Under the pieces are notes generated by a model. The model had not been told where the DNA came from and ran no database searches. It was given only the letters and a program-made list of their open reading frames with translations. DNA of 64,000 nt from Limosilactobacillus reuteri (GTDB lineage Bacteria; Bacillota; Bacilli; Lactobacillales; Lactobacillaceae): assembly GCF_003072625.1 (NCBI RefSeq), contig NZ_CP027805.1:1321001-1385000 (forward strand), written 5' to 3'. The position numbers and the translations under genes are program-made. Below, piece after piece: positions 53,847 through 63,755 of this stretch; the stretch's first letter is position 1, and every line of letters starts with the position of its first letter.

Positions 53847-54346
53847 TTGAAAATCTTAAGAAAGCTCAGAATTGATAATCATGTATACTTACGAAGATTA
53901 GCTAGTGAATATCCGCATCTTACTATTAATTTTCCCCAAAAAATATGCCAGATAATTTAACTGGGTTAAATATTGATACGAATGTTTATTTAAATCGGGC
54001 AAATTCTGATATAAAGATGTACGAAATTCTTCAAGAAGAAATTGCTCACTATAATACGACGGCCAGAGATATTGTTACCAAGGATACCCCAGATGGTCGG
54101 AAGTAAGAGCATAAAGCCCGTTCATTAGCAATGATGAGAGCAGTAAGTTTAGATAAATTAATTTATTGTTATCAGCATGATATTTGGAACTTAGAAGACA
54201 TTTCTGATTATTGTAATGTAGATGTAGAATATTTATATTTAATAGATGCGATAGATAATTATCGTGTAAAGCGTGGTTTAATTTTCGCATATAAAGGGTA
54301 TAGATTTAATCTCCGCAAAAACGTAAAAATTGAAAAGATGGGATGA
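53847..54346 (+). pseudogene. ImmA/IrrE-family metallopeptidase, frameshifted and stopped
   Basis: The C-terminal part contains the metallopeptidase motif EILQEEIAHYNTT (H-E-x-x-H-like EEIAHY). The next conserved region is broken by TAA at GRK-stop-EHKARSLAMMRAV, again a probable CAA to TAA change. The N-terminal part (HVYLRRLASEYPHLTINF) is in another frame, joined through an A-run near 53941. ImmA cleaves phage-type repressors on induction. The last 72 codons form an open frame from 54131. Confidence 0.78.
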
Positions 54347-54624
54347 AAGTAAAAATGAGTATTTTCAACGGTAAAGATGGATTTGCTAAAGACAAAGATA
54401 AATATATTAAAGAAAATCGTTTAGAAAGTTTAGATGACGAGGTTCTCGAATCTATAAAAGATATAGCGGTTGCTGAAAAATTAACGGGTGCCTATCCTAC
54501 TTTTACAAGTAATGATACAAAAGCCCTTTTTCATGAATTACGAATGATCAAACAGCAAAATTGGATAACTATTAAGCAAAACCAAGAAATAATCAATCAA
54601 TTAAAGAGACTAAATAAAAGCTAA
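54343..54624 (+). CDS. Small prophage-type hypothetical protein
   Basis: This 93-residue soluble protein is charged and largely helical (residues 25-55 and 62-93). Its ATG overlaps the stop of the ImmA-like gene, with a second ATG four codons later. No family was recognised. The position between an ImmA-like gene and an integrase is typical of lysogeny-module accessory genes. A downstream hairpin lies at 54678-54706. Confidence 0.55.
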   Translation: MKVKMSIFNGKDGFAKDKDKYIKENRLESLDDEVLESIKDIAVAEKLTGAYPTFTSNDTKALFHELRMIKQQNWITIKQNQEIINQLKRLNKS

Positions 54625-54677
54625 AAATTAATCGTCCAACTAAATTGATGACGTAAAAAGCTATTTAAACTAAAAAA

Positions 54678-54706
54678 GCCCACTGACAGCTGCAACTGTC
54701 AGTGGA
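54678..54706 (-). terminator. Hairpin with T-run on the minus strand
   Basis: CCACTGACAG pairs with CTGTCAGTGG, and TTTTTT follows on the minus strand. No minus-strand gene is seen upstream now, so it may come from the original flanking locus. Confidence 0.55.
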
Positions 54707-54952
54707 CCAAGGTTTGATATTAATTGCGTCCAAACAAATTCTATCAACCCTTTCATTATACACAATTTAATAATGGAGGGACAAGTATGACTTCAATAAA
54801 GAAAGTTTACGGAAAATGGCAAGCACGTGTCACTTGGCATGATGATAAAGGAAGACGCCATTCAAAAGTAAGCAGTCAATAACAGTACGTCTAGCTCTGG
54901 CTACCCCGAATCTCCTATACTGAGACTAACATCAGTAAGGAGATTTTTATGT

Positions 54953-55141
54953 ATGACAGAACAAAATGAAATTATTACCCCAGTTTTCAAAAATAAAGCA
55001 AGTTATTTTAAGAAGCATGTTTTTACCGCACGCCCTGCCGTAAAAATCAATGTAAATGAAGTCGAATTAACTATTTTTAAGGGAACTAATTCTATTTTAG
55101 CTTCAGATATCGCCAAAGTGGTTATTCGTTATGCTCGTTAA
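54953..55141 (+). CDS. IS66 accessory protein TnpA-like
   Basis: This 62-residue small protein occupies the first position of the IS66 operon and ends overlapping tnpB by 11 bp. AAGGAG precedes it. IS66 elements need three coupled frames for transposition. The sequence is short (IFKGTNSILASDIAKVVIRYAR at the end) and is identified mainly by position. Confidence 0.7.
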   Translation: MTEQNEIITPVFKNKASYFKKHVFTARPAVKINVNEVELTIFKGTNSILASDIAKVVIRYAR

Positions 55142-55487
55142 TTGGCATGATCCAGATCATATTTATTTAGTCTGCGGCAAAACCGACATGCGAAAGGGCA
55201 TTGATGGGCTCGTAATGGTGATTGCCGAAAGCTATGGACTAGAATTATATAGCAATTCGCTTTTTTTATTTTGCGGTGGACGTAGTGATCGCTTTAAAGG
55301 ATTATTTTGGGATGGTGAGGGCTTTATTATGCTCTATAAACGGTTTGAAAATGGCCACCTTATTTGGCCGAGAAACAGTAATGAAGCCAAAGAATTATCC
55401 GCTCAACAGCTCGACTGGTTATTGCAAGGACTGAACCCATTACCAATTCGTAAAATTCAAACTGTTCAGCCGGGAAGCTTTTATTGA
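55131..55487 (+). CDS. IS66 protein TnpB
   Basis: This 118-residue protein is a clear IS66 Orf2: VCGKTDMRKGIDGLVMVI near residues 14-31, and FLFCGGRSDRFKGLFWDGEGF. It is required for IS66 transposition, though its exact role is not known. The frame is intact and overlaps tnpA. Confidence 0.92.
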   Translation: MLVNWHDPDHIYLVCGKTDMRKGIDGLVMVIAESYGLELYSNSLFLFCGGRSDRFKGLFWDGEGFIMLYKRFENGHLIWPRNSNEAKELSAQQLDWLLQGLNPLPIRKIQTVQPGSFY

Positions 55488-57382
55488 GTTACCTCTATTT
55501 AAAAGAAGAATTCTTTGATATAATTACCAAAGAATAATTCAAAGGAGGTGACGTACCATGAAACAAACAGCAGAAGAACAAATCAAAGAACTTAAACAGC
55601 AATTAGCTGATGCCAATGAAAAAATTGCTCAATTAATGACAATCATTAAACTTCAGCGGAACCAAATATTTGGGAAAAAAGCTGAAATAATGGAGTCCGT
55701 AGTGAATGGACAACAATCATTATTTAGTGAGCAAGAAATGGATCAACTTCAAGATCCTGATATTTCAGTCACGAAAGTGACTGAAAAGAAAATAAAGCAA
55801 GTGGTGCGTCACCGGAAAGCAAAGCAATCTGGTCAGCGGACCACTTTTTTAGATGGCTTACCACAGGTTAACGAAGTCATCTCATTAAAAGATACTAACT
55901 GTCCTCACTGTCATCAATTAATGAAAAGAATAGGTCAACACATTTATAGTCGAGAAGCTCGGTTAAAGCCAGCTGAATTATATTGTGTGAACTTGATTCA
56001 AGAAACATATAAGTGTGATGAGTGTATTAATCCTAATGGTAGCGAGGTATTAATTAGTAGCGAGATGCCCCAAAGTCTTTTACCGCATAGTTACTTTTCG
56101 AGTACTATTTTAGCAAAAGTAGCAGAATTGAAGTTTAATCTTGCATTACCGTTTCATCGTCAAATTAAGCTTTGGCAAGCCATCGGCTTACAAGTTGATG
56201 CCCGATTATTGGCGGCGAACATCATTAAAGTTAGTCAAACTTACCTTGAACCACTGTATGATTATTTACAAGGATTAGTCAAAAAAGAACCGGTAATTCA
56301 TATGGATGAAACACCATTTAAAGTAATTTGTAAAGGTCGGAAGTAAAATGTAGGAAATCGGCGGTTTAAAATTGTCGGTTTTCCTACATTTTTTGTATAC
56401 TCACTTTATCAATCTTTTGAGGAAGTGATGAGTATGCGAAAAGACGTTTACGAAAGGATGAGATATTTTGTGGTAGAGAAAATAAAACCAAATTATTCCG
56501 CTATTGCACGACAATACGGTGTTGATCCACGAACAGTAAAAACTGCATATTTACGAGCTCAAAATGGTGAAACAATAGTTAGAAATCAACGAAAGCGTCG
56601 TAGTAAGTTAGATGGATTTCAAGACATCATTAAAGATAAATACACCGCAGGGTGTTCTGCTAGAGCAATTTATGATTTTATCGTTGAAAAAGGTTTTACA
56701 GGTAAATACACCATCGTTAAAGATTATTGTCGCCATTTTCGCAAAGCACAAACTAAGAAAGCCACGATTAGAGTTGAACATACGATGGGACTAAGTGCTC
56801 AAGTTGATTGGAAAGAACAGGTTACAATGACTGACCAAAATGGGGTTCCACATACTTTCAGTATTTTTTTGTACGTCCTGCCCTATTCAAAATTTAAGTT
56901 CTTAAAATTAACCCTGGATCAGAAGCAAGATACTTTATTCAAATGTTTATTTGAGGCCCTTAAGGCTACTGGTGGAATTCCTAAAGAAATCTGGTTTGAT
57001 AATATGTCAACTGTCGTTGACCATAAATTAAGTGACTTTCATCATCATCGATTTAATGAACGATTCCTATCATTTAGTCATGACGCCGGATTTCATCCAA
57101 TCGCTTGCCGACCATTTAGGCCGCAAACTAAAGGTTGTGTTGAAGCTTTGGCAAGAACAATGGGACGATTAAAACCATATGATGGAGAATTTAGCACCAT
57201 CAATGATTTGAATGATATCGTTGATCGACTAGCCAAACGGCTTAATCATGAGAAATCGCAAAGTAATAATCAGAAGCCAGTTGAATTATGGACAAAAGAA
57301 AAAGAGCATTTCCGGTCTCTTAACCATGAAGTGCCCTACAATTGTTAGACAAGAAATCTAATGATTGTGGGGCACTTTTCAT

Positions 57383-57916
57383 ATGGTCAAATATAAATCA
57401 GAATTGAAGGCACAGATTGTCCATGAATACCTGTCAACTTCACAAAGTGCTTATGATTTAAGCAAAAAGTATCAGATTAATAGACGAGAAATAGCTAAGT
57501 GGGTTCAGCGATACCGTTTGAATGGGATTAATGGCCTTAAACGTCGTCGTCAGAAGCGAACCTTTACCACCGACTTCAAGTTAAATGTGATAGACTACTA
57601 TCAAACTCATGAGGATTCAATGGCCGAAGTAGCGGCTCGTTTTGATATCTTAGCGGCACAGGTCTCTGCTTGGCGCACACAATTTAAACGAGACGGGATT
57701 ACAGCTTTGAAGCCTCACCCGAAAGGTAGGCCGTCAAAAGTGAAACGTACTAAAAAACAAATCCGCCAGCTCGCCAATAAGAGTGAAGTGGAACAATTAA
57801 AGGAAGAATTAGCGAAGAAGAACCAAGAACTCTATAACACCAAGTTGGAGCGTGATCTCTTAAAAAAATCGCTGTCCCTGTTCGGACCCTCAAAGCCCGG
57901 AAGAAAACCCAAATAG
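57383..57916 (+). CDS. IS3-family OrfA
   Basis: This 177-residue DNA-binding protein has two helix-turn-helix units (SAYDLSKKYQINRREIAKWV and MAEVAARFDILAAQVSAW) and a C-terminal leucine-zipper-like helix. An A7 run at 57862-57868 near its end allows a -1 shift into the orfB frame. That frame is open across the junction, so a fused OrfAB transposase is expected. The ATG at 57383 is chosen over an upstream TTG. Confidence 0.9.
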   Translation: MVKYKSELKAQIVHEYLSTSQSAYDLSKKYQINRREIAKWVQRYRLNGINGLKRRRQKRTFTTDFKLNVIDYYQTHEDSMAEVAARFDILAAQVSAWRTQFKRDGITALKPHPKGRPSKVKRTKKQIRQLANKSEVEQLKEELAKKNQELYNTKLERDLLKKSLSLFGPSKPGRKPK

Positions 57917-58812
57917 TGGATCAGATCAGGGACGATCAATCATCACTACCCAAGAAGCAGCGTTATAAGATTGGTGACCTTCTTAAAGCCATTGAACTTC
58001 CCAAGGCTACTTATCACGATGAGCGGAAACGAATAGCTAACCACCATGATAAATATACTGAAGTTAAGCAAGTGATTCTTCAAATTGCTCAACAGTTTCA
58101 GATTCGTGGGCGTTGGACTGCGGGCTATCGCCGCATTCAAGCCGCTTTAGATAAACTTAACTTACACTTGTCGGGTGACACGATTCGGAAGTTAATGCGT
58201 GAATTGGACGTCCAGGTAGGCCTATATAACTGCCATCGGAATGGTAAATATTCATCTTATCATGGCACCGTTGGTAAGGTTTCAGATAATAAATTAAAGC
58301 AAGAATTCAATGAAAAACAACCTTATCGGGTTATTCATACTGACGTAACGCAGGTTCGCTTAGCTAACCATCAATGGGCTTACATCTCAGTGATGATTGA
58401 CGAAGCGAGTCAAGAGATCCTGGCTTTCCAGATTAGTACTAGTCCCAATAAAGACTTAATTATGCGAACTATAAAAGAATTAGTTAACAATTTACCTGAT
58501 GATGCGCAACCAATTATCCATTCAGATCAAGGTTGGCATTACCAGTTAGCTTACTATACCCAAAAACTAGCGGATCTTCAGTTTATTCAAAGCATGTCCC
58601 GCAAAGGGAATTGCTTAGATAACGCTCCCGTAGAAAGTTTCTTTCACTTATTTAAGACTGAATTACTAGCTGGCTTTCCACCATGCAAGGACATTATTGA
58701 GTTAACTAAACTTTCATACGATTATGTTCAATACTTTAATCATGTTAGGACAACCTTAAAAACGAAAGGCATGACCCCAATTGAATACCGAAATCATGCC
58801 TTAGCAGCTTAA
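57916..58812 (+). CDS. IS3-family OrfB transposase
   Basis: This 298-residue frame carries the DDE catalytic domain: VIHTDVTQV, IIHSDQGWHYQ and NAPVESFF with the final glutamate. An N-terminal HTH_21-like region GYRRIQAAL precedes it. It lies in the -1 frame relative to orfA and overlaps its stop by one base. No lesions are visible, so this element may still be active. Confidence 0.93.
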   Translation: MDQIRDDQSSLPKKQRYKIGDLLKAIELPKATYHDERKRIANHHDKYTEVKQVILQIAQQFQIRGRWTAGYRRIQAALDKLNLHLSGDTIRKLMRELDVQVGLYNCHRNGKYSSYHGTVGKVSDNKLKQEFNEKQPYRVIHTDVTQVRLANHQWAYISVMIDEASQEILAFQISTSPNKDLIMRTIKELVNNLPDDAQPIIHSDQGWHYQLAYYTQKLADLQFIQSMSRKGNCLDNAPVESFFHLFKTELLAGFPPCKDIIELTKLSYDYVQYFNHVRTTLKTKGMTPIEYRNHALAA

Positions 58813-59180
58813 TAATTTAATTTTGTCTAACTTTTGTGTTGCACTTTACCATGATCTCGTAAGATATTTCCACAGCGACCAAACTAGAAAAGTATCTCGA
58901 GATTCAATGATTAGATTTCAAAACCATCAATACTCTGTTTCCCCTAATTATATCGGAAAAGAAGTTGAAATTAAACTAACTCCTGATGATAAAACTATTC
59001 ATATTTTCTATCAAGGTGTTGAAATTCAGAAGCATGATTTAACCAATAAGCAGTTTAATTACGATCTGCATGATAAACACGCCATTCTTAAAAGTGATTT
59101 GATGGCAGATAAAACGGATGAAGAAATTAACCAGTATATGCTTAATAATCTCAGTATTTACGATCAGATTGGAGAATAGA

Positions 59181-59918
59181 ATGAATCAATATCAAAAATT
59201 AGTCGATAATTTAACGAAGTTAAATTTAGATAATATGGCTGCATCAATTGCGGATTATCGTCAACAAGTTAACGATAACCAGATCAGCTTTAGTGAAGCC
59301 CTGTTGGAACTAACCGATAAGGAGATTGCCTATCAGCAGCAAAAAAGCTTAAAGAGAAGAATCAAACGTGCAAGATTTCCAATTATTAAGCTGCTCAGTG
59401 ATTTTGATTATCAGTTCCAACCTTCAATTAATCAACAACAAATAGCTGAGTTTGCGACGATGTCATTTCTGGATAATCAAGAGAACATCGTTTTTATTGG
59501 CAGCCCTGGCGTGGGTAAAACACATTTATCAATTGGCCTTGGCATCGAAGCGTGCCGACAAGACGTACGAACACTATTTATTAATTGCCATGAACTAATT
59601 CTTAGATTGAAAGCAGCGCAGGGAAAGCAACACTTAGAGCGCGTAATGCGTCGATACGAAAGGTATGACCTGTTAATCATTGATGAATTAGGCTATTTAC
59701 CAATATCGGCGGAAGAAGCAAAACTATTATTTCAACTAATAAATGGTCGCTATGAACGTAAATCAACGATCATAACGACCAATGTACCATTATCAAGTTG
59801 GGGAGCCGTCCTCCATAGCACGGCAACCGCAGAGGCAATTTTAGATCGCCTTGTATATCACTCACACGTAATTAAGATCAAAGGAAAGTCATATCGCTTG
59901 GCATCGGTCAATTCTTAA
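59181..59918 (+). CDS. istB: IS21 ATPase IstB
   Basis: This 245-residue AAA+ helper ATPase has Walker A GSPGVGKTHLS and Walker B LLIIDELGYLP, with a sensor-like IITTNVPLSSWG segment. IstB assembles the IS21 transposition complex and assists IstA. The ATG at 59181 lies just after the istA stop, with GGAGAA as ribosome-binding site. The frame is intact. Confidence 0.93.
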   Translation: MNQYQKLVDNLTKLNLDNMAASIADYRQQVNDNQISFSEALLELTDKEIAYQQQKSLKRRIKRARFPIIKLLSDFDYQFQPSINQQQIAEFATMSFLDNQENIVFIGSPGVGKTHLSIGLGIEACRQDVRTLFINCHELILRLKAAQGKQHLERVMRRYERYDLLIIDELGYLPISAEEAKLLFQLINGRYERKSTIITTNVPLSSWGAVLHSTATAEAILDRLVYHSHVIKIKGKSYRLASVNS

Positions 59919-61885
59919 ACCGCCCAAATCATACATTTTTAAACCGCTATAAAATGACAATTTAAAACCGCCCTTGACATAATTGATGAATCTAATGGGA
60001 ATGGCTATTTTTGGGTAACGCGATCAACGAAAGAATTCAGTAAACATCAAATTACTATGTTTCATTACTATAATACCCGAGCTGGCAAAACTGTTAGACA
60101 AATTCTTGGTCAGCAATATAGTTGAGTTATTATGTGTGACGGCTATGGTGGATATAGTGATCGATTATATCCTCAAGCAAAGTTTGGGTCATGTTTAGTT
60201 CATATTCGACGTAAATTTTACCGCATTACATGTTTATTGAAAAAGGAGCAATTGAAGAACTCCAAAGCATACCAGGTTTTACAACTAATGAGATCAGTTT
60301 TTCACGAAGAGAAACAATTAGCATATCACACTCATAAGGAAAAGCTAGTGCAACGTCGGTTGTACGTAAAACCCTTGATGGATAAATTCTATGCCTATTT
60401 AGAAAACATTAACTTTCCTCAAGGGCGTTTAAGAGCCGCCATTAACAATGCTTTAAAGTTAAAAACACGAGTGTATCGAATTTTTGAAGATGGCCGAGTA
60501 CCATTAACAAATAATCCTGTTGAACAAGCGATTCGTCCATCAACTCTTATTCGAAAGAATAGCTTATTTGCGAAAAGTACTGCCGGAGCTCAGGCAAATG
60601 CCATTTTCTATACTTTGGTGGCAACTGCAAAACAGAACCATTTAAATATCTACAAATACTTTAAGTATCTTTTTGATCACTTACCAAACCGCAAGGACGA
60701 AGGCCTTGAGGCTTATTTACCATGGTCAAAAGAAGTCCAAACAGAATGCCATAAATAAAAACGGGGTCATGAATTACCACTTTCGGTAGCTCATGACCCT
60801 GTTTTTTTCAATTCGTACTGTTATTGACTGCTTACATTCAAAATCCAAAAACGGATTTCCAACTAAAAAACTTGCTATGAAATGGAGTGTTGATGTTGAG
60901 TCGCAACTCAATCAAGGACTTCATGTAGAAAAGTCCATTTCTTTACTTAATTACTATATTGATTGGGTAAAAACATATAAACGACCAAAGTTAACAGAGA
61001 AAACACTCAACCGCTATACTAATGTGCAAAATGTTATTGAAGACTACTTTGCACAAATTGATATTAAAAAAATAACAAGAATAGATTATCAAGAATTTAT
61101 TAACAGGTATGGAAGCAACCATGCTCCCGCTAGTGTAAAAAAGTTAAATTCAATTATCAGAGCATGTGTTAAATCTGCTATTCTTGATGATTACTTACAA
61201 AAAGATTTTACTCAAAATGTAACATTAACTGCTAACGAAACTAAAACGCTTAAGGTTGAATATCCAAATGTTAAAGAAATTAAAGCTATTCTTAATGCAA
61301 CAATTAATGGTATGACAGGTCGAAGATACACCAGTCGATATATGATAGTTACTGCTATTTATACCGGTATGCGTAAGGAAGAAATTCAGGCTTTAACATG
61401 GAACGATATTGATTTTATTCATCACACTATTAACATTGATAAGGCGTGGAAAGAAACCAAAGATAAAAACGAAACTGAAGAGCATTTCAGAACTCATCGT
61501 TTCAGACCAACTAAAAATAAATCATCTATTAGGAAAATAAAGGTCAATGATAAGTTAATTCATCTTCTCAGTGAATTAAGAGTTAATGCACCAAGTAATC
61601 TTGTTTTCATGGATCAATTTGGAACTGTTCCAACAAGTACTCCGTTGAATAAGAAACTACGTGAAATCATGTGTGACCTTCATATTAAAAAGGAGAATTT
61701 TCATTTTCATAGTTTACGCCATAGTCATGTTGCTTTGTTATTGAGTAATGGGATAGACATTTATGCAATTAGCAAGCGGCTAGGTCATAATGATATTTCA
61801 ACCACCATGAATACCTATGCTTATTTAATTGATGAATACAAAGATAAATCAGATAAAGCCATTTTAAAAGCGTTGGATTTTTAAT

Positions 61886-61953
61886 TATAAACCGTGCACT
61901 TTCCGTGCACCGGTTATACAAATTTGCACCATTTTATACCATTTCTTTAAAAG
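61886..61953. other. Integrase 3' flank with tandem CCGTGCAC repeat
   Basis: The short sequence after the integrase stop contains CCGTGCAC twice, separated by TTT, then AT-rich sequence up to the ISL3 insertion. Such repeats beside integrases can be arm-binding sites, but this is only a suggestion. Confidence 0.3.
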
Positions 61954-63445
61954 GCTCTACAATTTTAAGTACTGATGGATTTAACATCAGTGCTTTATTT
62001 GTTTAAAATTTAAAATAAAAAAGCGAAAGATGGTTGGACCCCGTCTTCGTTAAGAAAGGACCATCTTTCATGAACAATTCTATCAGAACTATCTTAGGAG
62101 TTAAAGATCCCTATCTCAAACTAGATGAAAAGAACTTTGATAATCCAATTGAAGATCAACCTAATCAAATCATTGTCCATCTCATCCAAACTTATCCTAT
62201 GCATTGCCCACGATGTGGACAGCTAATGTGTAAGAATGGCTATAAAACAGTTAATTGCTTGGGACCAGAGCTTCACTTTAAACCAACAATCTGGTCGATT
62301 AAAAAGCAAAAATATATCTGTAAAGTTTCCTCTTCTTGTCCTGAAGTAATTACTAAATTAGCGGCTGTTAGAGATATTAATTATCATGATCATATTTCTT
62401 TAGCGATAAAACAACGAGCCATGATGCTTCTGACGAAAAATGAATCACAAAGTGATTTAGCCAAAGAACTAAATGTCTCTGACTGGACAATTAGACGAGT
62501 CATTACAAACCTTGATCAATTTTTCAAGCCTAACTATCATTGGTTGCCTCGCCATATTGCTTTTGATGATTTTAAATCTGGTCGCTTTGCGCCCAGTGGA
62601 ATGAGTATGATTCTAATGAACATTGAAAATAAACGGACACTTGACATTATCCTGTCACGAAAAAATAGTTATTTGCGGAACTACTTTCTTCGATATGACC
62701 GTTCAGCACGCCTAGCAGTTCAAACAGTAACAGTTGACTTATACACTCCATATCGTCACTTAATTCATGAACTCTTCCCTCACGCTATAATTATCGCTGA
62801 TCATTTTCACATCGTTGCTCAAGCGTATCGTGCATTAAATAAAATCAGGATTCAAGTAATGAATCGCGCTGGTGCTGCCACTCATGAGTGGCGTGCACTT
62901 AAGCATTTTTGGAAATTACTCTTAACACCTGCTAATGAGCTTAAATATAATAATTATTGGCTAAGACGTAACTTTAGTTACGCTCAATTAACCGATGTTG
63001 AAGTTATTCACCGTCTCCTAAGTTTTGATAATGAATTAAAAAAAGCTTATGAATACTATCAAGACTTAATTATAGCGATTGCTCATCGTAGTAAGAAAGA
63101 ATTAAAAAACTTACTCGTAATTAAATGGACACAGCTTCCACAAGCACTACAGAAAGTTCAGCGTACCCTTCGTAGTCATAAACAAGAAATCTATAATAGT
63201 TTCAAATATGACACCTATACAAACGGTCCTGTTGAAGGAACTAATAATAAAATTAAAGTTATTAAACGAACTGCTTATGGCTTTCGTAATTTCTTTAATT
63301 TCCGGATTAGAATTCTTCTTGCATTACCAAATACCTATATCGCAATAACTTGGCGAAATAAACAAACAGCTCATGCCAAAGTCCAGGCACAAGCTGCTTA
63401 GTAAAATTATTTTATTTTCTCATCAGTACTTCTTGACGAAGAGCC
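61954..63445 (+). mobile_element. ISL3-family element
   Basis: The element is 1492 bp long with terminal repeats sharing GGCTCT and AAGTACTGATG. An exact 8-bp target duplication CTTTAAAA flanks it (61946-61953 and 63446-63453), as usual for ISL3. It carries one transposase gene without visible lesions. Confidence 0.94.
62070..63401 (+). CDS. ISL3-family transposase
   Basis: This 443-residue transposase has an N-terminal zinc-finger-like region (CPRCGQLMCKNGY), a helix-turn-helix (QSDLAKELNVSDWTIRRV) and the catalytic domain with AFDDFK, IIADHFHIVAQ and GPVEGTNNKIKVIKR. The length is normal for the family. AAAGGA lies before the ATG at 62070. It seems intact and could be mobile. Confidence 0.93.
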   Translation: MNNSIRTILGVKDPYLKLDEKNFDNPIEDQPNQIIVHLIQTYPMHCPRCGQLMCKNGYKTVNCLGPELHFKPTIWSIKKQKYICKVSSSCPEVITKLAAVRDINYHDHISLAIKQRAMMLLTKNESQSDLAKELNVSDWTIRRVITNLDQFFKPNYHWLPRHIAFDDFKSGRFAPSGMSMILMNIENKRTLDIILSRKNSYLRNYFLRYDRSARLAVQTVTVDLYTPYRHLIHELFPHAIIIADHFHIVAQAYRALNKIRIQVMNRAGAATHEWRALKHFWKLLLTPANELKYNNYWLRRNFSYAQLTDVEVIHRLLSFDNELKKAYEYYQDLIIAIAHRSKKELKNLLVIKWTQLPQALQKVQRTLRSHKQEIYNSFKYDTYTNGPVEGTNNKIKVIKRTAYGFRNFFNFRIRILLALPNTYIAITWRNKQTAHAKVQAQAA

Positions 63446-63470
63446 CTTTAAAATCAAAATTTAAACTAAA

Positions 63471-63510
63471 AAATAGGAGAAAGCCTGCAACAACAAGCTT
63501 TCTCCTATTT
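63471..63510 (-). terminator. Terminator of the tRNA cluster
   Basis: A perfect 14-bp stem, AAATAGGAGAAAGC with GCTTTCTCCTATTT, ends in a T-run on the minus strand. Confidence 0.9.
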
Positions 63511-63549
63511 CATTAGCTTAGCTGACACTTTTGTACGAAAGCACTAATA

Positions 63550-63634
63550 TGCCTCCGGTGGGGGTCGAACCCACACTCCCTCAACGGGAACTGGATTTTG
63601 AGTCCAGCGCGTCTGCCAATTCCGCCACAGAGGC
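63550..63634 (-). tRNA. tRNA-Leu(CAA)
   Basis: A class II tRNA with long variable arm. The acceptor is GCCTCTG against CGGAGGC with one G-U pair. The anticodon stem CTGGA/TCCAG encloses CTCAAAA, giving anticodon CAA. Confidence 0.95.
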
Positions 63635-63648
63635 ATCAGCTAACTAAA

Positions 63649-63719
<71 letters not shown>

Positions 63720-63755
63720 AAATAGTTAAGATTAAGTAATAAGCTTAATCAAAAG

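Larger units (their letters stand above)
57327..58848 (+). mobile_element. IS3-family element (IS150-like), innermost insertion
   Basis: The element is 1522 bp long, flanked by a 3-bp duplication CCA (57324-57326 and 58849-58851). Imperfect terminal repeats share AAGTGC and GTTAGACAA. It carries orfA and orfB, both intact, and appears the youngest of the nested elements. Confidence 0.92.
56428..59179 (+). pseudogene. istA: IS21 transposase IstA, split by the IS3 element
   Basis: The 5' part (56428-57326) has an N-terminal helix-turn-helix (NYSAIARQYGVDPRTVK) and a DDE core: AQVDWKEQ, WFDNMSTVV and GCVEALARTM. The frame is interrupted after LNH. The 3' part resumes at 58852 and ends at 59179. 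Removing the IS3 element with one copy of CCA restores LNHDLVRYF. The catalytic core is complete in the first part, but the C-terminus is displaced. Confidence 0.9.
56329..59979 (+). mobile_element. IS21-family element nested in the IS66 transposase gene
   Basis: Ends are TGTAAAGGTCGG on the left and the complement of TGTCAAGGGCGG on the right. Related GCGGTTTAAA subterminal repeats lie inside both ends. A 5-bp duplication TAATT flanks it (56324-56328 and 59980-59984). It encodes istA and istB. Without the nested IS3 element it is about 2.1 kb, normal for IS21. Confidence 0.93.
55558..60758 (+). pseudogene. IS66 transposase TnpC, split by IS21 and carrying a stop
   Basis: The 5' part (55558-56328) contains a coiled-coil start, the cysteine-rich zinc motif (CPHCHQLM) and the first catalytic residue region HMDETPFKVI. 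The 3' part resumes at 59985 (DESNGNGYF) and includes VIMCDGYGGYSD, then the C-terminal LTNNPVEQAIRP. Closing the IS21 insertion restores KVIDES in frame. An additional TGA at 60123-60125 stands where GGA is expected, so the gene is dead twice over. Confidence 0.88.
54868..60835 (+). mobile_element. IS66-family element (5968 bp including nested insertions)
   Basis: 22-bp terminal inverted repeats (GTAAGCAGTCAATAACAGTACG and its complement) are perfect. The 8-bp direct repeat ATTCAAAA flanks them (54860-54867 and 60836-60843). The element encodes the three IS66 open frames tnpA, tnpB and tnpC. The last is split by the IS21 element at 56329-59979. Without nested DNA it would be about 2.3 kb. 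Confidence 0.95.
54787..61884 (+). pseudogene. Tyrosine integrase interrupted by the IS66 element
   Basis: The 5' piece (54787-54867) encodes MTSIKKVYGKWQARVTWHDD and seven more codons. The 3' piece resumes at 60844 and runs to the stop at 61884. Removing the IS66 element with one 8-bp duplication restores a continuous frame (RHSK-SKNG) of about 373 residues. The C-terminal catalytic domain shows TGMRKEEI (Arg), HSLRHSHVALLL and the final tyrosine in STTMNTYAYL. It would have integrated a phage or ICE-like element. The gene is inactive as it stands. Confidence 0.9.
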
